From positions 128,488 through 168,839 of the forward strand of contig LAQC01000003.1 of NCBI GenBank assembly GCA_000981645.1: a DNA stretch of 40,352 bases, read 5' to 3'. The position numbers and the translations under genes were made by a program. Shown here piece by piece: positions 19,682-28,893 of the stretch (positions are counted from its first letter, which is position 1; the number at the start of each line of letters is the position of its first letter). The notes under the pieces were generated by a model that did not search any database, had not been told where the DNA came from, and saw only the letters and a list, made by a program, of their open reading frames with translations. The stretch comes from Cryomorphaceae bacterium ASP10-05a. Its GTDB lineage: Bacteria; Bacteroidota; Bacteroidia; Flavobacteriales_D; Sanyastnellaceae.

Positions 19682-22600
19682 CTATCTTAATAGACTTACT
19701 TGTCCTCTGTAAGTGACTTTGTTGGCGGTCATCGCGTCTTGGACTTCAAGAGTCCAAGTGTAAACATCGTTTCGAGAATAATAGTCTCCTGAGTCTACAG
19801 AGCCATCCCAAGGCATGCCGGGTTGAGTCGTTTCGAAAATAAGTTGACCTTCTCTTGTCCATATTTGGAATAGATAATTGTCACTTGAGATACCCAAGGC
19901 TATAGGTCTAAATACTTCGTTTAGATTGTCTCCGTCTGGAGAGAAGGCATTTGGCACATTAACTAGTACCACTCCTTCTATTACTAAAAGTTTGCATATG
20001 GTGTCTGCACACCCAAACTGATTCTCTGCTTGTAAACAGATGTTGTAAGAGTCTAAGCTTATTGGGTCAAATTCGAAATAAGGATTTGCGCCAGTGGCGG
20101 AGAAGGCTCCTTCAGCTTCCCAAGCATAATTTGTCGCTCCATTACTCAAGTTTATGAACTGCACTTCAGATTCTAAAATGTTGACAGGATTAGGCGACCA
20201 TTCAAAATCTGCTGTTGGGTAACCATATACTATTATTGTTGGATTGTTCAGAGATACACCTGTGCAGCCATCTTCAGATGTTACACTAAGAAAAGGACTG
20301 AAGTTACCTGGAGTGGTATAAGTGTATGTAACGTCAGTACAAATGGGTAAGGAGGCATTTCCATTTCCGAAATTCCATTCGCAGTTTCCTAATAAGTCGA
20401 TATCAGTAGTATTTGAAAACTCTACAGTTACAGGATAGCATCCATTTATGGCGTCTGTAGTAAAAGTGGGAACAGGCGTAACATTAACTGTAGCTATAAA
20501 GGATGCTACTACGGGTAATGAGCAGCCGTCTGTGACAGTTACTTCATAAGTAGTGTTTATCAGTGGTTCTACAGTGGTGATACAATTGTTTATGATGCCA
20601 ATTTCTGGGATGTCCCAGAAACAGCTAAGATTACCATTCCCACCGGAAACGATTGACTCTAATACGATTTGTTCTCCTTGGCATATAGTTATATCATCAT
20701 TAACCTGAACTTCTATAACGGAGGGAAAAGTAGCCAGCATAGCTAATGTATCTGTAAAACATTGACCATTATCATCTGTAGCATACACCTGAACAGACAC
20801 ATCACTCGTAGGCACGAATGAGACTATATTGTTATTCGTGTCAAACTCATCTGTGCTTGGAATCCAATAATAAATGTAATCACCTATTCCGCCACTAGCG
20901 GTGGCTTCAAAAGAAATGTTATCCCCATCACAGATGTCGGTGGTTTCAAAATTTGTAGTTAAGAAAATCTCCGGATTAGAAGTTAAAGTGACCACTGTGT
21001 CAGCTTGACATCCTATATCACTTAGTACCGAAACGCTATAACCGTTAACGGAAAGCTCTGTGAAGTTTGGGTCAAGTAATTGCAACGCACCATTAACCGT
21101 ATAGGAGTTTCCGTTTACCGCTAGAACTTCTATACTGCCTGTTTCATCTCCAAAACAAACTGGATTAGTAATTAGGATGTCAGAGATGAAGTATTCAGGC
21201 AATTCACTAATAGTGATTATGCTGTCTATGCTACAACCAATGTCGTCACTAAGTGTAACCGTATAATTATCTGCACACAAGTTTGTAAGGTTGGGTACAG
21301 GGTCTCCATTCGAATCTGCCCATGTTTCTACCAAAGGTGCAAGCCCTCCACTTGAGGATGAGGTGATTTCTCCATCACAGGTTTCTGAACAAACTTCAAG
21401 AGAAAAATCTAAATCTAAAATTAGGGCAGGATTAACATTAACTATAACCGTATCTAGATGAAAGCAACCAAGATTAACAAGGTCTTCTATCCGCAGTATA
21501 AAAGTGTCTGTGATTTGGGTGTTAAGCACATTAGGTGTGGCTGTGTTATAATCATCAAGATTTCCATTGTCTAGCCAAGTTATAGTTCCTGACCCCGCGC
21601 CATTAAGTGATGCAGGTTCATCGAAGCACACTGTAAAATCAGATCCAGCGTCAGATATAGGTTGAGGAGTAACAGTTATGAGTAGTGTGTCATAATTGAA
21701 ACACATTCCGTTTGTTACTTCTAAATAAACTTCAAGTTGAATGTCGGACATTCCAGTATTAGCAGTAGTGATTGCCGGAGGGAAAGCTCCTGTAAGAATG
21801 TCCAATACATCCGAGTCATTAGATGTCCATTGATAATCTAATAATAAGTCGTCAGAGGTTCCTAGGGTTACTTCGCTATTTGGGCATGAGCTAAAATCTG
21901 CGCCTGCATCTACTAGTGGAAGAGGTTCATCAGTAATAATAAGGTTGGCCGTTAGTGTTCCAGAACAATTGTTACTGTCCGTGAAATTAATTAAGGTGTA
22001 TTCTCCTGAAATTAGTACAAATGTTGAATCTGAAGAAGTAGTGTTTATGAACGGGTTGAGACTTCCTGAATTGACTTCTTCTAATTCGTAATTAAACGGA
22101 GCGGCTCCATCGGTAATGTTGATGAAGATTTGGGTAGAATCATCTGTGCAGATAAAACTATTACCTGTTAAAGTAGCGTTAGGGGTTGTGTCTTCTATCA
22201 CGGTATGAAAAGAAGTGATTGTATCATTGATACACCCATCTGAGTTTGTTACAGTTTGGATCGTATATATTCCTGGGATACTTGCAGTAAAAGTACTATC
22301 TCCAATGAAAAACCCTACACTGTCTTCTATAATCGTGTTATTTGGGTCTAAAATTTCAAAGTAAAGGGGAGAAGTACTAGTTATGTTTAGAGGGACTTCT
22401 GTGCTTTCCCCTGAACAGATGTTTGATTCACCGTCTAAATTGGCGAGAGGTAAATCCAAGAGAGTGAGTTCTACCTCTCCTATTATAGTTCCTGCACATT
22501 CGTAATTATCTTCAACAGATGTAATAATATAAGAGCCTTCATCTAGGATGTAATAATCAACGGGTGAAGTACTTATTTCTAGTTCTTCTATAGAGTTGGG

Positions 22601-24775
22601 TGTGTCTATAGAAACACTCCATGGTCCATCTCCAGTAACCGAGATTGTGGTTAACAGTGAATCTCCAGAACAAATAATACCGTTATCCAAAAAAGTAAGT
22701 TCTACCTCAGGGGCTAGAAGCACAGTGGCAGGTGTATTATCAATAACAACACATTCATTACCATCATCAATAATTTCTGTGATTTCAAATGTTGTGTCAT
22801 CTGTTATTCCTCCAGGAATACCCAAGAACGAATAAAGACTGTCAGGCGTTAAGTCACTTAAAGGTATATCTAGTATTGTAGATGCTAAAGGCGCTCCAAC
22901 TCCGGTTTGAGTGGTATAAGTCACATCGAAATTAGGGCCTAAGAAATTTTCGAATAAAAAGTTAACTGGAACTAACTCTCCTAGACAGGCGATTGAATTT
23001 GTAGTAACAGAAATAGAGGTGAACTCATTAACAGTAACAGTAATCTCGTCAGGAGCGAGTAAAACACATGGATAAAGCGGAGCACCGTCAGTGATAGATG
23101 TAATAGAATACACGCTAGAGGAGATAGGACTTAATGTCCAAGTTTCTCCTAGGGCAAGCACTTCGGTTTGTTCTGCAGAAGTGACACCGGTTTCTAAATT
23201 AGTGACTGTGTAATCCACGTTAAATGGCGCTGTTCCTTCTAGGCCAAGGTCCACGATAATCTCTTCACCAATACAAAGAGTGGTATCATTGCCAAATCCA
23301 GTAACACTCAGCTCTGGATTTATGGTTACTGTAAAGCAACTAGAGGCTAAGTCAATAGTGGCTAGGCAACCTTCAGAGTCAGTTAAGCTGACTATGCAAT
23401 ACTCAGTGTTATCTAATGGGGTTAAAGTTATAGGAGCGAGTCCTAAAGGATCTATAGTTAAGGTATCTATGACTCCAGAGCCTATCTGCTCTGTGCTGTA
23501 TTCAAATATGAAATCTGGAGTTCCAGAGGCTATTATGTCTAGATCTACAGGGGTGCCTTCGCAGAGTGTAGAATCCGTATTTAGTAATGTCAGAAAAGTT
23601 CCAGTTGTAAGAACAAGTTGAATATCAACTGTGTCCACTGCTGGGAGGTCACAATCGTTGTCTATAACATAAACCGAGAATTCAATGTTCGCTGTAGGCT
23701 GAGCTAGCCAGCATACTTCGGAGCAAATAGCATTCACTCCAGGAACAATGGAGGGACAGGCAATAGAATCTATAGAGGCACTAGGGAAAAGCGTGGTAAT
23801 GTTAGAAGTTATCTCCATGATCGAGAAAGGATCTGGATGAATGGCTTCAAAAGTGATGCAGATACTGTCGCCCTCGCAAACTTCATAAGAGGTGGGAGAA
23901 ATAAATGTTCCGCCATCATTTTCTATGCCTCCTCCATCGGTGAATTCTGGTTCCCCTGGGATGGAAATACGACTTACAAACGTCATGGTTTCTGTCATGG
24001 TATATAACAGATTCCCCATCGAGTCATATTCTTCTATGATTACATTGGTCACATAAATCCCTGCGGTAGGAGGCGTGAACTCTACAAGTCCAGTTGGGGA
24101 AACAGTAATAGTTGAAGGGTCGAATCCAGGAATGTCAAAATTCAATTGATTATTCTCTACCTGAGGAACTCCCATGGAGAAGTTTACCGTATTTCCAGTA
24201 GTACTCGTATATACTAGTTGGTGCGAAAACAATTCTCCAACTATACCATAGGGCACTTGCTGCGTGCCATCTATGACGATTGTTGAATTACATCCAGTCA
24301 ATGGATCAATAGTAGCTGAAAAATAGGCGTCATCAAAAACAGGGAAATCGGCATTAATAAAGAAATTATAATCATCAGATGCCCAACTGGCAGTCCAAGT
24401 ACAGCTGGGGTCAAGTGTCTGGGTAACGGTATAGGTAGTCAGTATTGTTCCGGGAGAAAATCCTCCAGGAAGACAAGAGCTATCTATAAGTTCCTCATCA
24501 CAGAGCTCCGAAATTTCTTGGGTTGAGGATAATAAAGCTAAGTTCGCTATAGTTGTCAATCCTGTACAAGAGCCGTCAGGAGTAAAGAAAATTAAATTAC
24601 CTGGAACAGGATTCGTTTGCTGGCCGAAACAATCTGAATACACGCTAAGTGTGAATACATACTCGTCCCCTCCCAGGCATTCATAGCTAATGTGTCCACC
24701 TAAAATGTGGGTAGATTTAGCTTCCCGTGAAAAGCACAATAATATTAACAGCATAATGAAATTATACCACTTCAT
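19682..24775 (-). CDS. 1697-aa secreted surface protein with repeated Ig/SprB-like modules, PKD domain and gliding-motility-associated (T9SS type B) C-terminal domain
   Basis: Signal peptide; many ...GxxP...V...-like modules; CEWNFGNGNAS (PKD); C-terminal VNVPNAFSPDGDNLNEVFRP...YLFQIWTREGQLIFETTQPGMPWDGS...VYTWTLEVQD...YRGQVSLLR (CHU_C-like). Confidence 0.85.
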   Translation of the reverse strand: MKWYNFIMLLILLCFSREAKSTHILGGHISYECLGGDEYVFTLSVYSDCFGQQTNPVPGNLIFFTPDGSCTGLTTIANLALLSSTQEISELCDEELIDSSCLPGGFSPGTILTTYTVTQTLDPSCTWTASWASDDYNFFINADFPVFDDAYFSATIDPLTGCNSTIVIDGTQQVPYGIVGELFSHQLVYTSTTGNTVNFSMGVPQVENNQLNFDIPGFDPSTITVSPTGLVEFTPPTAGIYVTNVIIEEYDSMGNLLYTMTETMTFVSRISIPGEPEFTDGGGIENDGGTFISPTSYEVCEGDSICITFEAIHPDPFSIMEITSNITTLFPSASIDSIACPSIVPGVNAICSEVCWLAQPTANIEFSVYVIDNDCDLPAVDTVDIQLVLTTGTFLTLLNTDSTLCEGTPVDLDIIASGTPDFIFEYSTEQIGSGVIDTLTIDPLGLAPITLTPLDNTEYCIVSLTDSEGCLATIDLASSCFTVTINPELSVTGFGNDTTLCIGEEIIVDLGLEGTAPFNVDYTVTNLETGVTSAEQTEVLALGETWTLSPISSSVYSITSITDGAPLYPCVLLAPDEITVTVNEFTSISVTTNSIACLGELVPVNFLFENFLGPNFDVTYTTQTGVGAPLASTILDIPLSDLTPDSLYSFLGIPGGITDDTTFEITEIIDDGNECVVIDNTPATVLLAPEVELTFLDNGIICSGDSLLTTISVTGDGPWSVSIDTPNSIEELEISTSPVDYYILDEGSYIITSVEDNYECAGTIIGEVELTLLDLPLANLDGESNICSGESTEVPLNITSTSPLYFEILDPNNTIIEDSVGFFIGDSTFTASIPGIYTIQTVTNSDGCINDTITSFHTVIEDTTPNATLTGNSFICTDDSTQIFINITDGAAPFNYELEEVNSGSLNPFINTTSSDSTFVLISGEYTLINFTDSNNCSGTLTANLIITDEPLPLVDAGADFSSCPNSEVTLGTSDDLLLDYQWTSNDSDVLDILTGAFPPAITTANTGMSDIQLEVYLEVTNGMCFNYDTLLITVTPQPISDAGSDFTVCFDEPASLNGAGSGTITWLDNGNLDDYNTATPNVLNTQITDTFILRIEDLVNLGCFHLDTVIVNVNPALILDLDFSLEVCSETCDGEITSSSSGGLAPLVETWADSNGDPVPNLTNLCADNYTVTLSDDIGCSIDSIITISELPEYFISDILITNPVCFGDETGSIEVLAVNGNSYTVNGALQLLDPNFTELSVNGYSVSVLSDIGCQADTVVTLTSNPEIFLTTNFETTDICDGDNISFEATASGGIGDYIYYWIPSTDEFDTNNNIVSFVPTSDVSVQVYATDDNGQCFTDTLAMLATFPSVIEVQVNDDITICQGEQIVLESIVSGGNGNLSCFWDIPEIGIINNCITTVEPLINTTYEVTVTDGCSLPVVASFIATVNVTPVPTFTTDAINGCYPVTVEFSNTTDIDLLGNCEWNFGNGNASLPICTDVTYTYTTPGNFSPFLSVTSEDGCTGVSLNNPTIIVYGYPTADFEWSPNPVNILESEVQFINLSNGATNYAWEAEGAFSATGANPYFEFDPISLDSYNICLQAENQFGCADTICKLLVIEGVVLVNVPNAFSPDGDNLNEVFRPIALGISSDNYLFQIWTREGQLIFETTQPGMPWDGSVDSGDYYSRNDVYTWTLEVQDAMTANKVTYRGQVSLLR
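21080..21088 (-). repeat. GCGTTGCAA iterated motif (half form)
   Basis: TTGCAACGC on +; in the minus-strand giant gene, GCG TTG CAA = ALQ. Confidence 0.8.
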
Positions 24776-24992
24776 AGATAAGTTGGTTCAATAGGTTATT
24801 CTTCTTCATAAACGCTTGTAACTTAGTTAAAGGTTGCATTGGCTATGAGACATTTAATTACCGTAGGTTTGTGGGTACAAGATAATAAATGCAGGTTAGT
24901 ATTAACATTGAATTTGAAAAAGTACAAATTTTACATTTGCAGGCTTCGTTGTTAGCTTTATGTTAATTCTGCTGTCGGGTTTAATTATCGCG

Positions 24993-25021
24993 TTGAATGC
25001 ATTAAAGTTTGATTAATTTTG
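24993..25021 (+). promoter_or_regulatory. Promoter for the LTD-TBDT-PLD unit
   Basis: TTG (24993-24995), 18-nt spacer, TAATTTTG (25014-25021), 32 nt upstream of ATG 25054. Confidence 0.6.
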
Positions 25022-25053
25022 CGCCATAATTTATCTACACAAACTTACAGAGC

Positions 25054-25989
25054 ATGAAATCAAATTTTACTTTTTTTACTTTACTAATTCTTACTGTTTT
25101 TTCTTCTTTCCAGTCAAATGGACAGGAGTGTTCTGACTTAATTATCTCTGAAGTAGTGGAGGGATGGTCTAATAATAAAGCAATAGAAATATACAACCCT
25201 ACAGCTGCAGCTATTGATGCTTCAGAATATGGTTTAGTGAGATTCCAAAATGGAAGTACCACTCCAGGGAATATTACATATTTAACTGGAGTTTCCATAG
25301 CTCCCTATGATGTGTATGTCGTCGTGTTGGACAAAAGAGATCCTGATGGAGTTGATTTTGAAGCACCAATTTGGGATGAATTACAATTACAAGCAGACAT
25401 TTTCGTAAACCCATCATATAATGATGGTCAAGAAGTGATGTATTTCAACGGTAATGATGCCTTAGCTCTCCTCAAGGATGACGGTCAAACGTTAGTAGAT
25501 GTGTTTGCTAAAATAGGGGATTCACTAAACCCTGATGGATGGGGTGGGTATTTAGATGCTGAAGGTGAGCAGGCTTATATCTCTAAAGACCACACTCTAG
25601 TTAGAAAAGCTTCTTTTACAGAAGGTTATACAGTCAACCCTGAGTCTTTTGACATCTTAAATGAATATGACTCTTTGTCTGCCAATACGTTCGATCAATT
25701 AGGATTTCATATTTGTGAATGCGATGTGAATAGTGTTGAGAAATTTGAATCTTCAAAAGGAATTAAAGTTTTCCCTAACCCTTTAGCCAACGGTTTTGTT
25801 ACTGTTACAGCTTCAGAGAGAATCGAGGCGATACTTATTTTTGATACTACAGGAAAACTTCTTTTAGAGGAAAAAGTCGATGCGTTGCAAAGCACTTATT
25901 TAGATTTAACTGCAATTCCATCAGGAACGTTTTTCTTAAAAGCAAGACTAGAATCTGGGGCAGAGATTTCTCAGTTACTAATAAAGTAA
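25054..25989 (+). CDS. Secreted lamin-tail-domain-like (LTD) protein with T9SS C-terminal domain
   Basis: SDLIISEVVEGWSNNKAIEIYNPTAAAIDASEYGLVRFQNG...NDALALLKDDGQTLVDVFAKIGD: LTD hallmarks (ISEV-EG---NKAIEIYNPT, ALLK-G--VD-FG-like); C-terminal KVFPNPLANGFVTV...GTFFLKARLESGAEISQLLIK. Confidence 0.75.
   Translation: MKSNFTFFTLLILTVFSSFQSNGQECSDLIISEVVEGWSNNKAIEIYNPTAAAIDASEYGLVRFQNGSTTPGNITYLTGVSIAPYDVYVVVLDKRDPDGVDFEAPIWDELQLQADIFVNPSYNDGQEVMYFNGNDALALLKDDGQTLVDVFAKIGDSLNPDGWGGYLDAEGEQAYISKDHTLVRKASFTEGYTVNPESFDILNEYDSLSANTFDQLGFHICECDVNSVEKFESSKGIKVFPNPLANGFVTVTASERIEAILIFDTTGKLLLEEKVDALQSTYLDLTAIPSGTFFLKARLESGAEISQLLIK
25882..25890 (+). repeat. GCGTTGCAA iterated motif (half form; local sequence GCGTTGCAAAGC)
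   Basis: In the LTD gene, GCG TTG CAA AGC = ALQS. Confidence 0.8.
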
Positions 25990-26010
25990 TTCATAATAAA
26001 AACCATATAA

Positions 26011-28881
26011 ATGCAAGCGTTTCTTAAAGCTTTTGTTGGGGTTTTTGTCCTTCTGTGCCATTTTTCAGTCTTTTCTCAGAATTGCGATTTTTCTGGAAAG
26101 ATTTATGATGAAAGTACGGATGAAGGATTAGCCGTAGCTAATGTATTCTATAACTCTAACCAGTCTATTACCGCTGATTTAGAGGGTAATTTTGCAGTCT
26201 CTCTTCCTTGCGGTACATACAGTTTTGAGTTCAGTTATGTGGGATACAAGAGCCAAGTGCTTACCGTGAATTTAAATAAGGCATCTAAGAAATTAGATGT
26301 CGGTTTACGAAGCGTAGAATTAAATGAGGCTTTAGTAACAGCTGATATAGCTATAGATAGAGAAACTCCAGTTGCTTTCTCCAACATAGACGCTAAAACG
26401 ATTAATGAAGAACTAGCTTCACAGGATATTCCTATGATTCTAAACACAACCCCTGGAGTGTATGCGACTCAGCAGGGAGGGGGTGATGGAGATGCTCGAA
26501 TTACTATTAGAGGATTCGACCAAAGAAACATAGCTGTTATGTTGGACGGTGTACCTGTAAATGACATGGAAAATGGTTGGGTTTATTGGTCTAACTGGTT
26601 TGGATTAGACGCTATTCTTCAAACTACTCAAGTACAAAGAGGATTAGGAATAAGTAAGTTAGCAGTGCCTTCTGTAGGTGGAACGATCAATATTATAACG
26701 AAAGGGATAGATCAAAAGAAGGACACTAAGATTAAACAAGAGGTTTCTAATAATGGATTCCTCAGGACTACTTTTGGACACACTTCTGGAAGGCTTAAAG
26801 GAGGGTGGGGATTCACTGTAGCTGGTTCCTATAAACAAGGGAACGGATGGGTAGATGGTAACTTCACTAAAGGATTCTTTTACTACGGAAAGGTTCAGAA
26901 AGCCATGGGAAACCATGTGTTTACTCTAAGCGGATTTGGTGCGCCACAGAGTCACGGACAGCGAGTAGTAAGAGGCGGGATAGGCGTGTATGATGCAGCA
27001 GTAGCTTCTAACCTAGGCGCTGAATTGAATAGCCAAGATGTAAATGAATTCGGTATAGGACACAACTTTCAGACAGCGGATTTAATGCGGTATGATTTAG
27101 ATGCTAATGGCAACAGGATTAACCAAAAGACTGAGAGGTTAAACTCTAACGTAAACTATTACCACAAGCCTCAGTTCTCCTTTAGACATTCTTGGAATAT
27201 GTCAGATAAGCTTTCTTTAAACAGTACAGCATACCTTTCCATTGGAAATGGGGGAGGAACTAGATTAGATAAGTCCTTCAGTAAAGATGAATTATTAGAA
27301 AATGGGGGGCCTGATTATCAAAGTGTCTATGATATTCAAACAGGAGATTCATTTGAACCTACACCATTTGTGTCCCAAGACCCAACCATTATATCGGGTA
27401 TCTCGGCTACGGAGCATGCTGCTACTGAAAACTATCTTCAGTCAGGAATTAATAATCACTTTTGGTACGGGTTACTGTCAAGCATGTCTTACAAAATGTC
27501 TGAGAAGATCACCTTATCGGGAGGCTTAGACGTAAGGAGTTATAAAGGAGGTCATTACAGAGAGGTTTATGACTTGCTGGGTGCTGACTATCTTTTTGAT
27601 ACCAGTAATCCTAATAGCGCTACAGGAGTGAAACGTGTAGGAGATATTATAGATTACCACAATGACGCCTTCGTACAGTGGGGAGGATTATTCGGTCAAG
27701 TGGAGTATAAGAATGATTTGTGGTCAGGATTCCTTAGTGGGTCTTCTGCCATGACTCGGTATAAGAGAATAGATTATATGCTTCCAAGGTCGGTGACCGC
27801 GGGCGGAGTGGACATAGCGCCAGTTTATTTCTGGGAGACCAATGCTACATCTCCTACGCTAATCGAAGAAACAGCTCCTAATGGACAGGTATATACAGCA
27901 GAAAGTCCAGAACTCAGCTACCAAGAAACAGACTGGTACTATAAAGGAGGTTTTACGGTGAAAGCAGGATTTAACCGTAAAATAAATGAAAAGCATAACT
28001 TCTTTGTAAACCTTGGTTATTTGGATAGAGCTCCTAGGTTCCAAAATGTTTTCGATTTTGGAAATAAGCTGTTTTCAAATATCGAGAACGAGCTTATTCA
28101 GGCTGTTGAGTTTGGTTATGGATTTAAAACAAGACCATTTAGCCTTAACCTAAACAGTTACTACACCACTTGGCAGAATAGGCCAGTAAACAGAGGTGTT
28201 AAAATCTCTGACCCTCAAGATCCAGAAGAGTTTATAAGTGCTAATGTGAATGGCATGAACGCGAGACACATGGGAGCAGAGCTTGAGGCCGCTTATGCGG
28301 TAAATAAAAAATTAACCTTGGAGGGAATAGTTTCTTTAGGGGATTGGATTTGGGATACTAAAGATACCGTGCTTTTTTACTATGATGATGGAACCCCTGT
28401 AATAGAAAATGGTGTTCAGCGTTCTGTATCCTATGACGCGAGAGGAGTTCATGTAGGTGATGCTGCTCAAACCCAGTTAGGTGGTTTGATTCGTTATGAA
28501 TTTAAAAGAGGAGCCTACGTGAAATTGAGATATACATTCTTTGATAGACATTATGCCAATTTTAACCCAAATGACTTAAATGGGGATGATGCTGGAAGAG
28601 ATTCCTGGCAGGTGCCTAGTTATGGTCTTCTTGATTTTCACGCTGGATACCGCATTAAGTTGCGAGATAAATATAATTTGAACCTAAGAGGTTCATTGTT
28701 TAATATATTAGATAAGCGAGCTATATCAGATGCTTCTGTAAATGACAATAGAGCTGTCGGTAGTGATTCGCCTACAGGAGCAGCTCAGAGTGAAGACGGA
28801 GATTTATTCGATGCTAATTCTGCAGGAGTATTCTTTCTTCAAGGAACTAGACTCAACATTTCAGCCACACTTAATTTTTAG
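26011..28881 (+). CDS. TonB-dependent outer-membrane receptor with N-terminal carboxypeptidase-regulatory-like domain
   Basis: FSGKIYDESTDEGLAVANVFYNSNQSITADLEGNFAVSLPCGTYSFEFSYVGY; plug DIPMILNTTPGVYATQQGGGDGDARITIRGFDQRNIAVMLDGVPVNDMENG...VGGTINIITKG; C-terminal ...GTRLNISATLNF. Confidence 0.93.
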   Translation: MQAFLKAFVGVFVLLCHFSVFSQNCDFSGKIYDESTDEGLAVANVFYNSNQSITADLEGNFAVSLPCGTYSFEFSYVGYKSQVLTVNLNKASKKLDVGLRSVELNEALVTADIAIDRETPVAFSNIDAKTINEELASQDIPMILNTTPGVYATQQGGGDGDARITIRGFDQRNIAVMLDGVPVNDMENGWVYWSNWFGLDAILQTTQVQRGLGISKLAVPSVGGTINIITKGIDQKKDTKIKQEVSNNGFLRTTFGHTSGRLKGGWGFTVAGSYKQGNGWVDGNFTKGFFYYGKVQKAMGNHVFTLSGFGAPQSHGQRVVRGGIGVYDAAVASNLGAELNSQDVNEFGIGHNFQTADLMRYDLDANGNRINQKTERLNSNVNYYHKPQFSFRHSWNMSDKLSLNSTAYLSIGNGGGTRLDKSFSKDELLENGGPDYQSVYDIQTGDSFEPTPFVSQDPTIISGISATEHAATENYLQSGINNHFWYGLLSSMSYKMSEKITLSGGLDVRSYKGGHYREVYDLLGADYLFDTSNPNSATGVKRVGDIIDYHNDAFVQWGGLFGQVEYKNDLWSGFLSGSSAMTRYKRIDYMLPRSVTAGGVDIAPVYFWETNATSPTLIEETAPNGQVYTAESPELSYQETDWYYKGGFTVKAGFNRKINEKHNFFVNLGYLDRAPRFQNVFDFGNKLFSNIENELIQAVEFGYGFKTRPFSLNLNSYYTTWQNRPVNRGVKISDPQDPEEFISANVNGMNARHMGAELEAAYAVNKKLTLEGIVSLGDWIWDTKDTVLFYYDDGTPVIENGVQRSVSYDARGVHVGDAAQTQLGGLIRYEFKRGAYVKLRYTFFDRHYANFNPNDLNGDDAGRDSWQVPSYGLLDFHAGYRIKLRDKYNLNLRGSLFNILDKRAISDASVNDNRAVGSDSPTGAAQSEDGDLFDANSAGVFFLQGTRLNISATLNF

Positions 28882-28893
28882 AAAACACACGTT

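Noticed and set aside
27302-27529. ORF 27302-27529 + inside the TonB receptor gene
   Set aside because: Out-of-frame shadow of a confidently assigned receptor.
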